From Dorea sp. AM10-31 (GTDB lineage Bacteria > Bacillota > Clostridia > Lachnospirales > Lachnospiraceae), in assembly GCF_003435815.1 (NCBI RefSeq), contig NZ_QTUV01000002.1, positions 186,001 through 250,000 of the forward strand: a DNA stretch of 64,000 nt, read 5' to 3'. Positions within the stretch are counted from its first letter, which is position 1, and the number at the start of each line of letters is the position of its first letter. The notes under the pieces are model-generated. The model searched no databases, had not been told where the DNA came from, and worked only from the letters and a program-made list of their open reading frames with translations. The position numbers and the translations under genes are program-made. This document shows, one piece after another, positions 52,654 to 61,984 of the stretch.

Positions 52654-52689
52654 ATGTATGATTGTATACAATCATACATTGTATGTCAA
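52654..52689 (-). promoter_or_regulatory. Promoter with perfect 26-bp palindromic operator upstream of Re-citrate synthase
   Basis: On the minus strand TTGACA (52684-52689), 17-base spacer, TACAAT (52661-52666). A perfect palindrome spans 52654-52679, with half-site ATGTATGATTGTA, central TATA and core TTGTATACAA. It covers the -10 box completely. The GntR protein encoded as the second gene of the operon is the natural binder. The rest of 52690-52868 holds no gene. Confidence 0.85.
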
Positions 52690-52868
52690 GAAAAACTTAC
52701 AATTTTTATGAGGAAAATAGAAAAGCAATATGAATATCTTAGGTTCTCTCCTATTATACCCATACTGCTTTTATGTCTGTAGCATCTCTGTATTCAATTA
52801 TTACTTCCACCAGATGACCTGGCAGAAAGTCATGTTTTGCTATATCATACTTTCAGCATTTCTTTTCA

Positions 52869-54089
52869 TTAGTACAGTTTTGCACTGATCTCTCTCGGGC
52901 GAAGTCCTTCATCTTCCAGTGCCTGGAGAATCTCATTCTTATGCTCTGTTCCAAATGCTTCCATTGTGATACGAAGCTCCACAGCCGCATTACGGTTCGT
53001 GCTTACAAACTGGTTGTGTTCCAGTTTGATAACGTTACCTTTGGCATCCGCAATCGTCTTCGCAACACGCACTAGCTCACCGGCTTTATCCGGAAGGAGT
53101 ACAGATACAGAGAAGATACGGTCTCTCTGGATCAGACCATGCTGTACGATAGATGACATCGTAATAACGTCCATATTACCACCGCTTAAGATTGCAACTG
53201 CTTTCTTACCTTTTAAGTTCATCTGTTTCAGCGCTGCAACTGTCAGAAGTCCGGAATTTTCGACAACCATCTTATGGTTCTCTACCATATCAAGGAAAGC
53301 GCCGATCAACTCATCGTCCTCTACGAGCAGAATCTCATCGATATTCTCTTTCGCATATGGGAAAATATTTTCTCCGACACGTTTTACAGCTGTACCATCA
53401 GCAATCGTATCTGCGCTGTCCAGTGTAACCGGCTCACCCGCATTAAATGCTGCAGTCATACTTGCTGCTGCTTTCGGCTCTACACCGATGACTTTGATCT
53501 TTGGGTTCAGCATCTTCGCAAGTGTTGATACACCTGTAATCAGTCCGCCACCACCGATCGGAGCAAGAATATAATCAACTGTAGGAAGTTCCTGTACAAT
53601 CTCCATTGCGATACTTCCCTGTCCGGTTGCAACTTCCAGATCATCAAACGGATGTACAAATGTGTATCCTTTCTCTTCGGCAAGCTTCAGCGCATACGCA
53701 CATGCATCGTCATAAACATCACCATGAAGGATAACTTCCGCTCCATAGCTCTTTGTACGGTTGACTTTGATAAGTGGTGTAACTGTCGGCATAACGATTG
53801 TTGCTTTACAGCCAAACTGCTGTGCTGCATAGGCAACACCCTGTGCATGGTTTCCGGCAGAAGCAGTGATGAGTCCACGTTCTCTCTCTTCTTCTGACAT
53901 TCTGCTGATCTTATAATAAGATCCACGTACTTTGTAAGCGCCTGTATACTGCATATTTTCCGGTTTCAGATAAATCTTACCACCTGTCTCTTTGCTTAAA
54001 TACTCGCTGTAAACCAGCTTGGTAGGCAGTGTGACTTTTTTCACGATCTCACTCGCCTGTTCAAAACTTTCCAGTGTTAAACTTTCCAT
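52869..54089 (-). CDS. ilvA: Threonine ammonia-lyase with C-terminal ACT domain
   Basis: A 406-residue PLP enzyme deaminating threonine to 2-oxobutyrate, for isoleucine synthesis or catabolism. The PLP lysine is in TGAYKVRGSYYKIS; SAGNHAQGVAYAA and the phosphate loop GGGGLITGVSTL follow. Residues about 325-406 form an ACT-like domain (SVLLPDKAGELVRVAKTIAD). Start 54089 follows AGGAGGG; the frame is open further up but would overlap ftsY. It sits at the end of the rnc-smc-ftsY run, an unlinked metabolic gene in that context. Confidence 0.93.
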   Translation of the reverse strand: MESLTLESFEQASEIVKKVTLPTKLVYSEYLSKETGGKIYLKPENMQYTGAYKVRGSYYKISRMSEEERERGLITASAGNHAQGVAYAAQQFGCKATIVMPTVTPLIKVNRTKSYGAEVILHGDVYDDACAYALKLAEEKGYTFVHPFDDLEVATGQGSIAMEIVQELPTVDYILAPIGGGGLITGVSTLAKMLNPKIKVIGVEPKAAASMTAAFNAGEPVTLDSADTIADGTAVKRVGENIFPYAKENIDEILLVEDDELIGAFLDMVENHKMVVENSGLLTVAALKQMNLKGKKAVAILSGGNMDVITMSSIVQHGLIQRDRIFSVSVLLPDKAGELVRVAKTIADAKGNVIKLEHNQFVSTNRNAAVELRITMEAFGTEHKNEILQALEDEGLRPREISAKLY

Positions 54090-54102
54090 CTTTGTTGCCC
54101 TC

Positions 54103-55044
54103 CTAATTCTCGTCTTCCTTCGCAAATAACGCATTTACAAATGCATCCGCATCAAATTTCTGCAAATCATCTATTGTTTCTCCGACACCGATGTACTTCA
54201 CCGGTATACCAAGTTCTGCCTGGATTGCAACTGCAATACCACCCTTGGCTGTTCCATCCATCTTCGTCAGTACGATTCCGGTAATATCCGCAACATCATT
54301 AAAATCCTTTGCCTGCTGCAATGCATTCTGTCCCGTTGTCGCATCCAGCACGACCAGCGTCTCTCTGTATGCTTCCGGAAATTCCCGGTCAATGATACGA
54401 TTCATCTTTCTGAGCTCTTCCATCAGGTTCTTCTTGTTGTGCAGTCTTCCTGCCGTGTCGCATAAAAGTACGTCTGCATGTCTTGCCTTTGCGGCTGCAA
54501 CTGCATCAAATACAACGGATGCCGGATCGGAACCTTCCTGACCGCCGATCAGCTCTGCCTGCGATCTGTTTGCCCATTCTTTTAACTGTTCACCGGCAGC
54601 AGCACGAAATGTGTCCGCAGCAGCCAGTACGACTTTCTTATTCTGGGCACGCAGTTTTCCTGCGAGCTTGCCGATTGTCGTTGTCTTTCCGACACCATTG
54701 ACACCGATCATCATTACAACAGAAGTCTTGTCTTCAAATTCATAAGCAGTCTCACCAACATCCATCTGTTCTTTGATACTCTCAATAAGAATTTCTCTGC
54801 AGTCTGCCGGTTCCTTGATGTGACGCTCTTTTACCTTTTCCTTCAGGTCATCCAGAATATCGTAGGTTGCCTGAACGCCAAGATCTCCCATGATCATAAC
54901 TTCTTCCAGTTCTTCATAAAAATCATCATCAATATGTATAAATCCGTGAAAAATGCTGTCCATTCCGGATACAATATTATCTCTTGTTTTCGTAAGCCCT
55001 GAAACGAGCCGGCTGAAAAAGCCGCCCTTTTTCTCCTCTGCCAT
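54103..55044 (-). CDS. ftsY: Signal recognition particle receptor FtsY
   Basis: A 313-residue SRP GTPase with a very short A domain, as in Firmicutes. The N domain has SGLTKTRDNIVSGMDSIF. The G domain has GVNGVGKTTTIGKLAG (G1), DTFRAAAGEQL, DTAGRLHNKKNLMEELRKM (G3) and TKMDGTAKGG (G4). It targets ribosomes translating membrane proteins to SecYEG. It follows smc by 23 bases, the conserved order. Confidence 0.97.
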   Translation of the reverse strand: MAEEKKGGFFSRLVSGLTKTRDNIVSGMDSIFHGFIHIDDDFYEELEEVMIMGDLGVQATYDILDDLKEKVKERHIKEPADCREILIESIKEQMDVGETAYEFEDKTSVVMMIGVNGVGKTTTIGKLAGKLRAQNKKVVLAAADTFRAAAGEQLKEWANRSQAELIGGQEGSDPASVVFDAVAAAKARHADVLLCDTAGRLHNKKNLMEELRKMNRIIDREFPEAYRETLVVLDATTGQNALQQAKDFNDVADITGIVLTKMDGTAKGGIAVAIQAELGIPVKYIGVGETIDDLQKFDADAFVNALFAKEDEN

Positions 55045-55067
55045 AACAGCCTCCTCTTATCATACTA

Positions 55068-58000
55068 TTATTTTAATTCATTTTCCAGTAAATCTACCGA
55101 AACAAGGGTTGAAACACCTTTTTCCTGCATTGTGATTCCATATAATCTATCCGCAGCGATCATCGTTCCTCTACGATGTGTAATTACAATAAACTGTGTA
55201 TTCTCTGTCAGCTTGTGTAAATATTTTGCAAAACGGTCTACATTATTATCGTCCAGCGCCGCCTCGATCTCATCTAAGAGACAGAACGGTGAAGGCTTGA
55301 GATTCTGTATTGCAAACAACAGGGAAATCGCCGTCAATGCTTTCTCCCCTCCGGATAACTGCATCATATTTTGCAGTTTCTTTCCCGGTGGCTGTGCGAT
55401 AATGCGGATTCCTGCTTCCAGAATATCTTCATCTTCCATAAGCTCAAGCGTTCCTTTACCACCACCGAACAGTTCTTTGAATACGGTGTCAAATTCCTTG
55501 CAGATCCGTTCAAACTGCTCCCTGAACTGCTTACGCATCGCTGTATCCAGCTCCGCAATGATCTGTTCCAATGTCGCTTCCGCTTCCACAAGGTCATCGT
55601 GCTGGTTCTTTAAGAACGTATAGCGCTCGGAAACATTCTTGTAATCCTCGATTGCGTTTACGTTTACGGAACCTAACTGCCGGATTTCGCCTTTTAACTC
55701 CTGGATACGCTTTTTCATTCTGGAGAGATCTGTAAGGTTCGCATCCCTTAATTCCTGTGCATGACCATATGTGATCTCATATTCATCCCACATATAATTA
55801 ATCTGTTTTTCTGTGGATTCCTCGTAGCCTTCTTTCTGGCTTTCCAGACGGAATACTTCCTTATCCAGATTAGACATATGTCTCGAAAGTTCTTCCCGTT
55901 TCTCTAAGAAACTTTTGTGTCTCTGGTTCAGTTCTTCACGCTCTTTCCTTGATTTCTCAATCTCCTGCCGGATCTCTGTAAATAAATCTCCAGAATTTGC
56001 AATCGTCTCTTTCAGCTCACGGATCTGTAATTCCTTATCTTCGATTTCTTTGGAATTACCGCCCTGGCTTGCTGTAAGTTCTTCCATTTCCTGTGTGAAT
56101 TTATCAATTTCTTCCTGGATACGTGTAACATTTTCTGTAATAAATGTTATCTTCTGCTCCTGACTTGCATTAGCAAGATGCAGAGTCTCCACCTCTTTCT
56201 GACATAAAGTTTCTTCCTCTCGGATCTGATCTAATACAGTCTGATCCGCTTCAATTCTGGCATTTAACTCCTGCTCCATCTTCTCTGATGTATCTAGCTC
56301 TACCTGTATAGATTCCTGATTATCAGAAATATTTGACATCTCATGTTCCAGCTCTTCTGATTCTCTGTTAATATCTGAAATCATGTTCTCTGACGTATGG
56401 ATCTTCGCCTCCGCCTGATCAAGGTTCATCTTCGCTGTATTCTGAACGACATATGCCTTCTGCAATTCTTCTTTTAACAGCTCTATCTTCTCATAATATC
56501 CGGTACGCTTCGTTCTCTTTTCATTCAGAGACTGCTCCAGATCATTCATCTGTGCTTTTAACTTCTGTACCGCTTTTTCCAATTCTTCGATCTCTCTCCT
56601 GCGGCTTAACAGATTACTCGTATTCTTAAATGCACCACCAGTCATAGAACCACCTGGATTGATCAGTTCTCCTTCTAACGTAACAATGCGGATTGACTGT
56701 TTGTATTTTCCCGCAATCTGGATTCCATGATCAATGTGGTCAACAACAAGCGTACGTCCCAGAAGATTCGATGCAAGACCGTTGTATTTCGGATCGACTG
56801 TAACAAGTGCATTCGCAGGTCCGATCACTCCCGGCTCTTTCAGCGCTTCCGGTCTGCCGATTCCATTTCCCGGACGAATACTTGTAAGCGGAAGAAATGT
56901 TGCACGTCCAAACTTATTCTTCTTAAGAAACTGAATCATCCGCTTAGCAGTATCTTCATCACGGGTAACAATATTCTGGATACTTCCGCCAAGTGCAGTC
57001 TCAATCGCAATCTCATACTGCTTTTCTACTTTGATGAGATCTGCAACAACACCGAGAAGTCCCGGTTCCTGATTCTTGTTGTCCATGACACGCCGAATGC
57101 TGTTTCCATATCCATCATAACGCTCTGTAATATTTTTCAGAGACTCCAGTCTGGACTGCTCCCGGTGATAAGAAGTCTGGCTGATACGGAACTGTTCCGA
57201 CAGCCGGTTCATCTCTGCCTGAATACTTTTAATCTGTTCTTCATATGTATTCTGCTTCTCATTAAGTTCAATGATCTGTGCGGAAATATCTTCTAATTCC
57301 GCAGCATATTTTTCTTTCTCTTTCTGCTGTTTGTTTCCGGATGTCTGTTCCTCTAAAATCCGTTTTGTAAGCTCGGAACGACGCACCTGGATCTGCTCCC
57401 GCATCGTGTCATATTTCTGGATCTTTGCTTTCGTAGATGCACGGTTATTCAGCACATCCATTATATTGCTGTTACCGCGGTCAATCGCATCTGTCAGTTC
57501 TGCAATCTTACTCTGTACTTCAACAAGTGTCAGTTTCGCCTTATCTTCCTTGTCCCGGCTTTCCTTATGTTCCGCAAGAATTACCGTCTGTTCTTTCTTA
57601 AGTTCAGTAAGCTGGCTTTCACGTTCACTCAGTTCCATCTCAATGCTCTGTGCACGCTGGGCATAATGCTCATCGTTCATACGTGCACTGTGGATCTGTT
57701 CTTTTAAAAGTGCAATCTGGTTCTCCAGCTGCTGCTTAAGCATGGAAGTCTCATTCAACTGATTCTTGGAGTGTTCAATGGATTCATCAATCGTCTCCAT
57801 CTGCTCTTCTACAGCTTCATATTCCTGCTTCATTCCATCATAATCTGCAGAAGCTTGCTCCAGCTCTTCTTTAGTAAGCTTAAGCTTGTCTTCCACCTGA
57901 CTGGAAAGATTCTTAAGTCTCTCTGTCTCCAGAAGAAACATATTAATATCGTATGTCTTGAGCGCTTCTTTCTTCTTCAAATATTCTCTTGCCTTTTCCG

Positions 58001-58625
58001 ATTGTCGTTCCAGTGGACCGATCTGTTTCTCCAACTCAGCAAGAATATCATTGACTCGCAGAAGGTTCTGACGCTCTTCTTCCAACTTCTTAACAGAAGT
58101 ATTCTTCCGTCTCTTAAACTTAACGATACCTGCCGCTTCATCAAAAAGCTCTCTTCGTTCCTCCGGCTTTCCGCTTAAGATCTTATCAATCTGGCCCTGT
58201 CCGATGATCGAATACCCTTCTTTACCTATTCCGGTATCATAAAAGAGTTCATTGACATCTTTCAGCCTGCATGTACTGCCGTTGATCAGATATTCACTTT
58301 CGCCGGAACGGTATAACTTTCTTGTTACCGTCACTTCCTCATAATCAATCGGAAGCTGATGATCAGAATTATCCAACGTAATCGCAACCGATGCATAACT
58401 TAAAGGCTTACGGTTCTCTGTCCCGGAGAAAATAACATCCTGCATCGTGCCTCCACGCAGTTGCTTGATTCGTTGTTCACCAAGTACCCACCGGACGGCA
58501 TCTGCAACATTACTCTTACCGCTTCCGTTCGGTCCGACAATTCCGGTAATTCCGTTATGAAAGTCAAACTTTAATTTGTGCGCAAAGGATTTAAATCCAT
58601 GCACTTCAATACTTTTTAAATACAT
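55068..58625 (-). CDS. smc: Chromosome segregation protein SMC
   Basis: An 1185-residue condensin ATPase. The N-terminal Walker A is GPNGSGKSNVADAVRWVLGEQ (about 32-52). Two long coiled coils (about 170-500 and 680-1010) flank the hinge (about 510-680). The C-terminal signature LSGGEKALTAISLLFAI and Walker B LLDEIEAALDDNNVDRF close the head. It acts with ScpA/ScpB (not here) in chromosome organisation and segregation. Its ATG is 7 bases after the rnc stop. Confidence 0.98.
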   Translation of the reverse strand: MYLKSIEVHGFKSFAHKLKFDFHNGITGIVGPNGSGKSNVADAVRWVLGEQRIKQLRGGTMQDVIFSGTENRKPLSYASVAITLDNSDHQLPIDYEEVTVTRKLYRSGESEYLINGSTCRLKDVNELFYDTGIGKEGYSIIGQGQIDKILSGKPEERRELFDEAAGIVKFKRRKNTSVKKLEEERQNLLRVNDILAELEKQIGPLERQSEKAREYLKKKEALKTYDINMFLLETERLKNLSSQVEDKLKLTKEELEQASADYDGMKQEYEAVEEQMETIDESIEHSKNQLNETSMLKQQLENQIALLKEQIHSARMNDEHYAQRAQSIEMELSERESQLTELKKEQTVILAEHKESRDKEDKAKLTLVEVQSKIAELTDAIDRGNSNIMDVLNNRASTKAKIQKYDTMREQIQVRRSELTKRILEEQTSGNKQQKEKEKYAAELEDISAQIIELNEKQNTYEEQIKSIQAEMNRLSEQFRISQTSYHREQSRLESLKNITERYDGYGNSIRRVMDNKNQEPGLLGVVADLIKVEKQYEIAIETALGGSIQNIVTRDEDTAKRMIQFLKKNKFGRATFLPLTSIRPGNGIGRPEALKEPGVIGPANALVTVDPKYNGLASNLLGRTLVVDHIDHGIQIAGKYKQSIRIVTLEGELINPGGSMTGGAFKNTSNLLSRRREIEELEKAVQKLKAQMNDLEQSLNEKRTKRTGYYEKIELLKEELQKAYVVQNTAKMNLDQAEAKIHTSENMISDINRESEELEHEMSNISDNQESIQVELDTSEKMEQELNARIEADQTVLDQIREEETLCQKEVETLHLANASQEQKITFITENVTRIQEEIDKFTQEMEELTASQGGNSKEIEDKELQIRELKETIANSGDLFTEIRQEIEKSRKEREELNQRHKSFLEKREELSRHMSNLDKEVFRLESQKEGYEESTEKQINYMWDEYEITYGHAQELRDANLTDLSRMKKRIQELKGEIRQLGSVNVNAIEDYKNVSERYTFLKNQHDDLVEAEATLEQIIAELDTAMRKQFREQFERICKEFDTVFKELFGGGKGTLELMEDEDILEAGIRIIAQPPGKKLQNMMQLSGGEKALTAISLLFAIQNLKPSPFCLLDEIEAALDDNNVDRFAKYLHKLTENTQFIVITHRRGTMIAADRLYGITMQEKGVSTLVSVDLLENELK

Positions 58626-58632
58626 ACCTCAC

Positions 58633-59328
58633 CTACTCAAAGTTCTTTTTCCGAAGTGCCAGTATACTCTGGTAAGCAGCCTCCTGCTCCGCTGCTTTCT
58701 TTGTGCGCCCGGAGCCGACTCCATATCTGTCGTCACCGATCCGGACAGCCACTTCAAACACTTTATTATGATCCGGTCCTTTTTCTCCAAGCAGCTCATA
58801 GGACACAGGTTCCTTAAAGTTTGACTGTACAATCTCCTGCAGGATAGTCTTGCTATCATAAAAGAGCTTCTTATTTTCCAGATCTTTTAAAATAAATCTC
58901 TCAATAAACTCTTTTGCATTAGCAAAACCACCGTCCAAATAAATTGCACCGATCAGTGCCTCCATCGCATCTGATGTGACAGATTCTCTCTTTCTTCCGC
59001 CGGTTGCATCCTCACCTTTTCCGAGCAGCAGATATTTACCCAGCTCAATATCTCTTGCACAGAAAGCAAGCGCAGGTTCGCACACCATACTTGCGCGCGT
59101 CTTTGTAAGCTGCCCTTCCGGCATCGTCTTGTGCAGGGAAAATAAAAATTCACTGGAAATAAGCTCCAGCACCGCATCTCCTAAAAATTCCAGACGTTCA
59201 TTGCACTCGTATTTTGGAAGATGCTTCTCATTTGCATAAGAACTGTGTACCATCGCTTTTTTCAGAAGTTTATCATCCTGAAAATGATAACCGATCCGAT
59301 CCTGTAACTCTTTTAACATATTATCCAT
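58633..59328 (-). CDS. rnc: Ribonuclease III
   Basis: A 231-residue double-strand RNA endonuclease. The catalytic signature NERLEFLGDAVLEL is at about 42-55 and the second acidic motif is DAMEALIGAIYLDGG. The C-terminal dsRBD (about 157-225) has GSGRTKKAAEQEAAYQSIL. It processes rRNA precursors and mRNAs. It precedes smc, and follows acpP after a terminator, so it depends on read-through or a weak own promoter. Confidence 0.97.
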   Translation of the reverse strand: MDNMLKELQDRIGYHFQDDKLLKKAMVHSSYANEKHLPKYECNERLEFLGDAVLELISSEFLFSLHKTMPEGQLTKTRASMVCEPALAFCARDIELGKYLLLGKGEDATGGRKRESVTSDAMEALIGAIYLDGGFANAKEFIERFILKDLENKKLFYDSKTILQEIVQSNFKEPVSYELLGEKGPDHNKVFEVAVRIGDDRYGVGSGRTKKAAEQEAAYQSILALRKKNFE

Positions 59329-59349
59329 AAATTATCTACCTCATAAAAC

Positions 59350-59373
59350 GAAAAAGCCCGCTTGGGCTTTCTC
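59350..59373 (-). terminator. Terminator after acpP
   Basis: Stem AAAGCCC/GGGCTTT (59353-59359 and 59364-59370) with a GCTT loop, extended by A/T pairs, and TTTTT with CGTTTT on the minus strand, 14 bases after acpP. Confidence 0.75.
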
Positions 59374-59386
59374 GTCTTGTTCATGC

Positions 59387-59620
59387 CTAGTCATTTGTTG
59401 CGTTTTTTATCTGTTCTACAGCATCTCCGACTGTAACAATCTTCTCCGCATCTTCATTATCGATCTCGATATCAAAAGTTTCTTCGATTCCCATAATAAT
59501 CTGGAAAATATCCAGTGAATCTGCTCCGAGATCATCTACAAATGTAGAATCCATGTGAATATCATTCTCATCAAGATTTAATACATCTGCGATAATTGCT
59601 TTCAATTTTTCAAATTCCAT
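59387..59620 (-). CDS. acpP: Acyl carrier protein
   Basis: A 77-residue acidic helical protein. The 4'-phosphopantetheine attachment serine is in [19 protein letters not shown]. It carries acyl chains in fatty acid synthesis. One unusual point is DSLDIF in place of the common DSLDTVE. It follows plsX by 41 bases and precedes rnc. Confidence 0.96.
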   Translation of the reverse strand: MEFEKLKAIIADVLNLDENDIHMDSTFVDDLGADSLDIFQIIMGIEETFDIEIDNEDAEKIVTVGDAVEQIKNATND

Positions 59621-59661
59621 ATCTGTTCATCCTTTCTGCTCTTCTATCTATCCAACGGAAA

Positions 59662-60669
59662 TTACTCCGGCTGAATACTTTCTTTGATCTTCTCATTAAT
59701 CTTCTGTTCTTTAAATGTAACACACTGTATAATCGTATTGCAGATTTCCTTCGCAGTAGAGCTGCCGTGTGTCTTGACAACGAGACCGTTGAGTCCCAGA
59801 AGTGGCGCTCCTCCGTACTCGGACGAGTCAAAACTCTTCAACGCCTTCTTCAGTGCCGGTTTTACAAGAAGCGCACCGATCTTGCTTCTTAAGCTTCCCA
59901 TCATGCCTTTCTTGATCTCGGAAATAAGCACACTTCCGACACCTTCGAATAATTTAAGAATAATATTACCGGCAAATGCTTCACAGACAATGACATCAGC
60001 CTGTCCATGCGGAATCTCTCTTGCCTCCACACTTCCAATAAAATTGATATTCTTCTCTCCTTTTAATAATGGGAAAGTTTCTTTTACAAGCGCATTGCCT
60101 TTCTCTTCTTCTGCTCCGATATTCACGATGCCGACTTTCGGATTCTTAATGCCGACAACATGCTCCATATAAATGGAACCCATCTTCGCAAACTGTACAA
60201 GATGAGACGGTCTTGCATCTACATTGGCTCCACAGTCAACCAGAAGGCTGACGCCTTTCTCCGTCGGGATCAGCGGTGCAAGAGGAGGCCTCTCCACGCC
60301 TTTGATCCTGCCAACGATTACCTGACCTCCAACTAGTACAGCCCCGGAACTTCCGGCAGAAACAAAGGCATCTGCCTGTCCTTCCTTCACGAGCTTCATA
60401 CCGACCACAATAGAAGAATCCTTCTTACGACGGATCGCATTCACCGGCGGTTCTGCTGTCTCGATCACTTCCGTTGCATTTACAACCTCGATACGTGCTT
60501 TATCATACGTATACTGTGCAAGTTCTGCACGGATCACATCTTCTTTACCTACAAGGAGTACCTGCACGGCATCTGTTTTCTCAAGTGCCTGCACAGCTCC
60601 CTTGATCATTTCTTTTGGGGCATTGTCCCCGCCCATAGCATCCAGGGCTACTATTGTTCTATCTGTCAT
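59662..60669 (-). CDS. plsX: Phosphate acyltransferase PlsX
   Basis: A 335-residue enzyme making acyl-phosphate from acyl-ACP for phospholipid synthesis. It starts TIVALDAMGGDNAPKEMIKGA, with FVSAGSSGAVLVGG and CEAFAGNIILKLFEGVG further on. The start at 60669 has GGGAGGAA 7 bases upstream; the frame is open 19 codons further up. It is followed by acpP and has its own promoter, after the rpmF terminator. Confidence 0.97.
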   Translation of the reverse strand: MTDRTIVALDAMGGDNAPKEMIKGAVQALEKTDAVQVLLVGKEDVIRAELAQYTYDKARIEVVNATEVIETAEPPVNAIRRKKDSSIVVGMKLVKEGQADAFVSAGSSGAVLVGGQVIVGRIKGVERPPLAPLIPTEKGVSLLVDCGANVDARPSHLVQFAKMGSIYMEHVVGIKNPKVGIVNIGAEEEKGNALVKETFPLLKGEKNINFIGSVEAREIPHGQADVIVCEAFAGNIILKLFEGVGSVLISEIKKGMMGSLRSKIGALLVKPALKKALKSFDSSEYGGAPLLGLNGLVVKTHGSSTAKEICNTIIQCVTFKEQKINEKIKESIQPE

Positions 60670-60686
60670 CTTAATTCCTCCCAGAA

Positions 60687-60759
60687 CTACTAGAATAATT
60701 CTACTAGACATCATTGTAAAAATCAATCATTTTATAATGATATAAAAAGATTGTGTCAA
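60687..60759 (-). promoter_or_regulatory. plsX promoter and leader dyad
   Basis: On the minus strand TTGACA (60754-60759), 17-base spacer, TATAAA (60731-60736). The -35 directly follows the T-run of the rpmF terminator. In the leader a 13-base palindrome TAGAATAATTCTA (60691-60703) is flanked by two copies of CTACTAGA (60687-60694 and 60701-60708). This could be a lipid-regulator site, but it does not match the FapR consensus. Confidence 0.6.
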
Positions 60760-60761
60760 AA

Positions 60762-60795
60762 AAAATCAAGAGCGACAAACGCCGCTCTTGATTTT
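60762..60795 (-). terminator. Terminator after rpmF
   Basis: Perfect 13-base arms (60762-60774 and 60783-60795, AAAATCAAGAGCG/CGCTCTTGATTTT), 8-base loop, then a T-run on the minus strand, 16 bases after the rpmF stop. Confidence 0.9.
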
Positions 60796-60811
60796 AACTT
60801 CATTCTCAAAA

Positions 60812-60991
60812 TTAGTCCTGAGCAATGATTTCTTTTTTGTTGTACGAACCACAAGCTTTGCATACTCTGTGAGGCATCATTAATTCGCCGCATTTGCTGC
60901 ATTTTACCAGGTTTGGTGCGCTCATTTTCCAGTTCGCTCTTCTTTTGTCTCTTCTTGCTTTTGAAGATTTATTCTTTGGACAAATTGACAT
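60812..60991 (-). CDS. rpmF: 50S ribosomal protein L32
   Basis: A 59-residue ribosomal protein starting MSICPKNKSSKARRDKRRANW. A zinc-ribbon CxxC pair (CSKCGELMMPHRVCKACG) makes it the Zn-containing (C+) form of L32. It lies 3 bases after the DUF177 gene, the universal DUF177-rpmF pairing. Confidence 0.97.
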   Translation of the reverse strand: MSICPKNKSSKARRDKRRANWKMSAPNLVKCSKCGELMMPHRVCKACGSYNKKEIIAQD

Positions 60992-60994
60992 AGG

Positions 60995-61528
60995 TTACAC
61001 CTCCTTAAAATTCTTAAAAACATCGCGGATAACTGACATTCTCGGATCGAGGCCTGTATCTTCACAGCTGCAGGTACCCTCATTTAGGTTTTGACCACAT
61101 ACGCTGCAAATTCCTTTACAGTCTTCGCTACACAGAACTTTCATCGGCCATCCTACCAATATCTCATTATAGAGTAATTTTTCTACGTCAAGATGATATC
61201 CGTCAATATAATTATTTTCGTCTAATTGATCCGCTTCATCCGAAGCGACTTCTGCTTCTTTTGTCTCAACTTCTCTTGTAAAATCCAGTTTGAAATCAAC
61301 CGGGACCTCTTCAAGACATCGATCACACGGAATTCCAATCGTCAGATTTGTCAGACCGGATACTCTCAGCTTCTGATCACCTGCATATTCAACCTGAATA
61401 TGCAACTCATCTTTTGAAAGAACCGGATAAGTCTTTCCTCTGAGTCTGAATTCATCCATCGAAATCGAAACATTCTTATCCACAGATTTGTGCTGTTCAG
61501 ACAAAACATTGGATAGGTCTAATAACAT
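60995..61528 (-). CDS. DUF177 / YceD family protein
   Basis: A 177-residue protein with GIPCDRCLEEVPVDF in the middle and a C-terminal cysteine cluster (CSEDCKGICSVCGQNLNEGTCSC, then GLDPRMSVIRDVF). These are hallmarks of the DUF177 (YceD, Rosmer-type) family, needed for 23S rRNA accumulation in plants and E. coli. The start at 61528 follows AGGGGTG; the frame is open seven codons further. It is the first gene of the rpmF operon, with a strong promoter at 61559-61586. Confidence 0.93.
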   Translation of the reverse strand: MLLDLSNVLSEQHKSVDKNVSISMDEFRLRGKTYPVLSKDELHIQVEYAGDQKLRVSGLTNLTIGIPCDRCLEEVPVDFKLDFTREVETKEAEVASDEADQLDENNYIDGYHLDVEKLLYNEILVGWPMKVLCSEDCKGICSVCGQNLNEGTCSCEDTGLDPRMSVIRDVFKNFKEV

Positions 61529-61558
61529 AATACTATCACCCCTATTCATACCTAAATT

Positions 61559-61586
61559 ATTATATCATGGAAAATTGTTTTGTCAA
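61559..61586 (-). promoter_or_regulatory. Sigma-A promoter for DUF177-rpmF
   Basis: On the minus strand TTGACA (61581-61586), 16-base spacer, TATAAT (61559-61564): both boxes match the consensus. Confidence 0.85.
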
Positions 61587-61648
61587 CTGGTATTTGAGAT
61601 ATTTTTCTTATGTTTGTCCACATTTTTTCAAAAGCTGCTCTAAAACAC

Positions 61649-61905
61649 TTAATCTGTCAAGTCTACTGTTACAGATTTAAGGTTCTGGAAGTTTATCAGA
61701 TAATCTGCTGTTCCTGTCTTCGCATCTGTTCCGGACATATTAAATCCTCCAAACGGATGCTGCAATACAACAGCTGCTGTAAATTTACGGTTGAACTTGC
61801 AACACCTTGGGCTGCCTTTTTAATATTTGCTGAAGAATCAACGATGATCGCATTCTTTCACCCATCTCAGCAACAACACGTTTGATCCATTTTTCCGTCT
61901 ACATA
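61649..61905 (-). pseudogene. Remnant of 1-pyrroline-5-carboxylate (L-glutamate semialdehyde) dehydrogenase
   Basis: Fragments of an aldehyde dehydrogenase are readable on the minus strand in different frames. An internal stretch KWIKRVVAEMG is followed, after a frameshift, by [20 protein letters not shown]. Then, after a large deletion, comes the C terminus [21 protein letters not shown] with a stop at 61649. Order and sequence fit P5C dehydrogenase (RocA/PruA/PutA C-terminal half). No start, catalytic Cys region or N-terminal domain remains. The enzyme's role, proline/glutamate catabolism, is lost at this locus. Confidence 0.75.
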
Positions 61906-61984
61906 AAAAAAATATGTGCATACTGCCGAAGGATTTTTATTTATATGAAATGAATGAAATTTCCTATCACGCAACAATAAAAAA

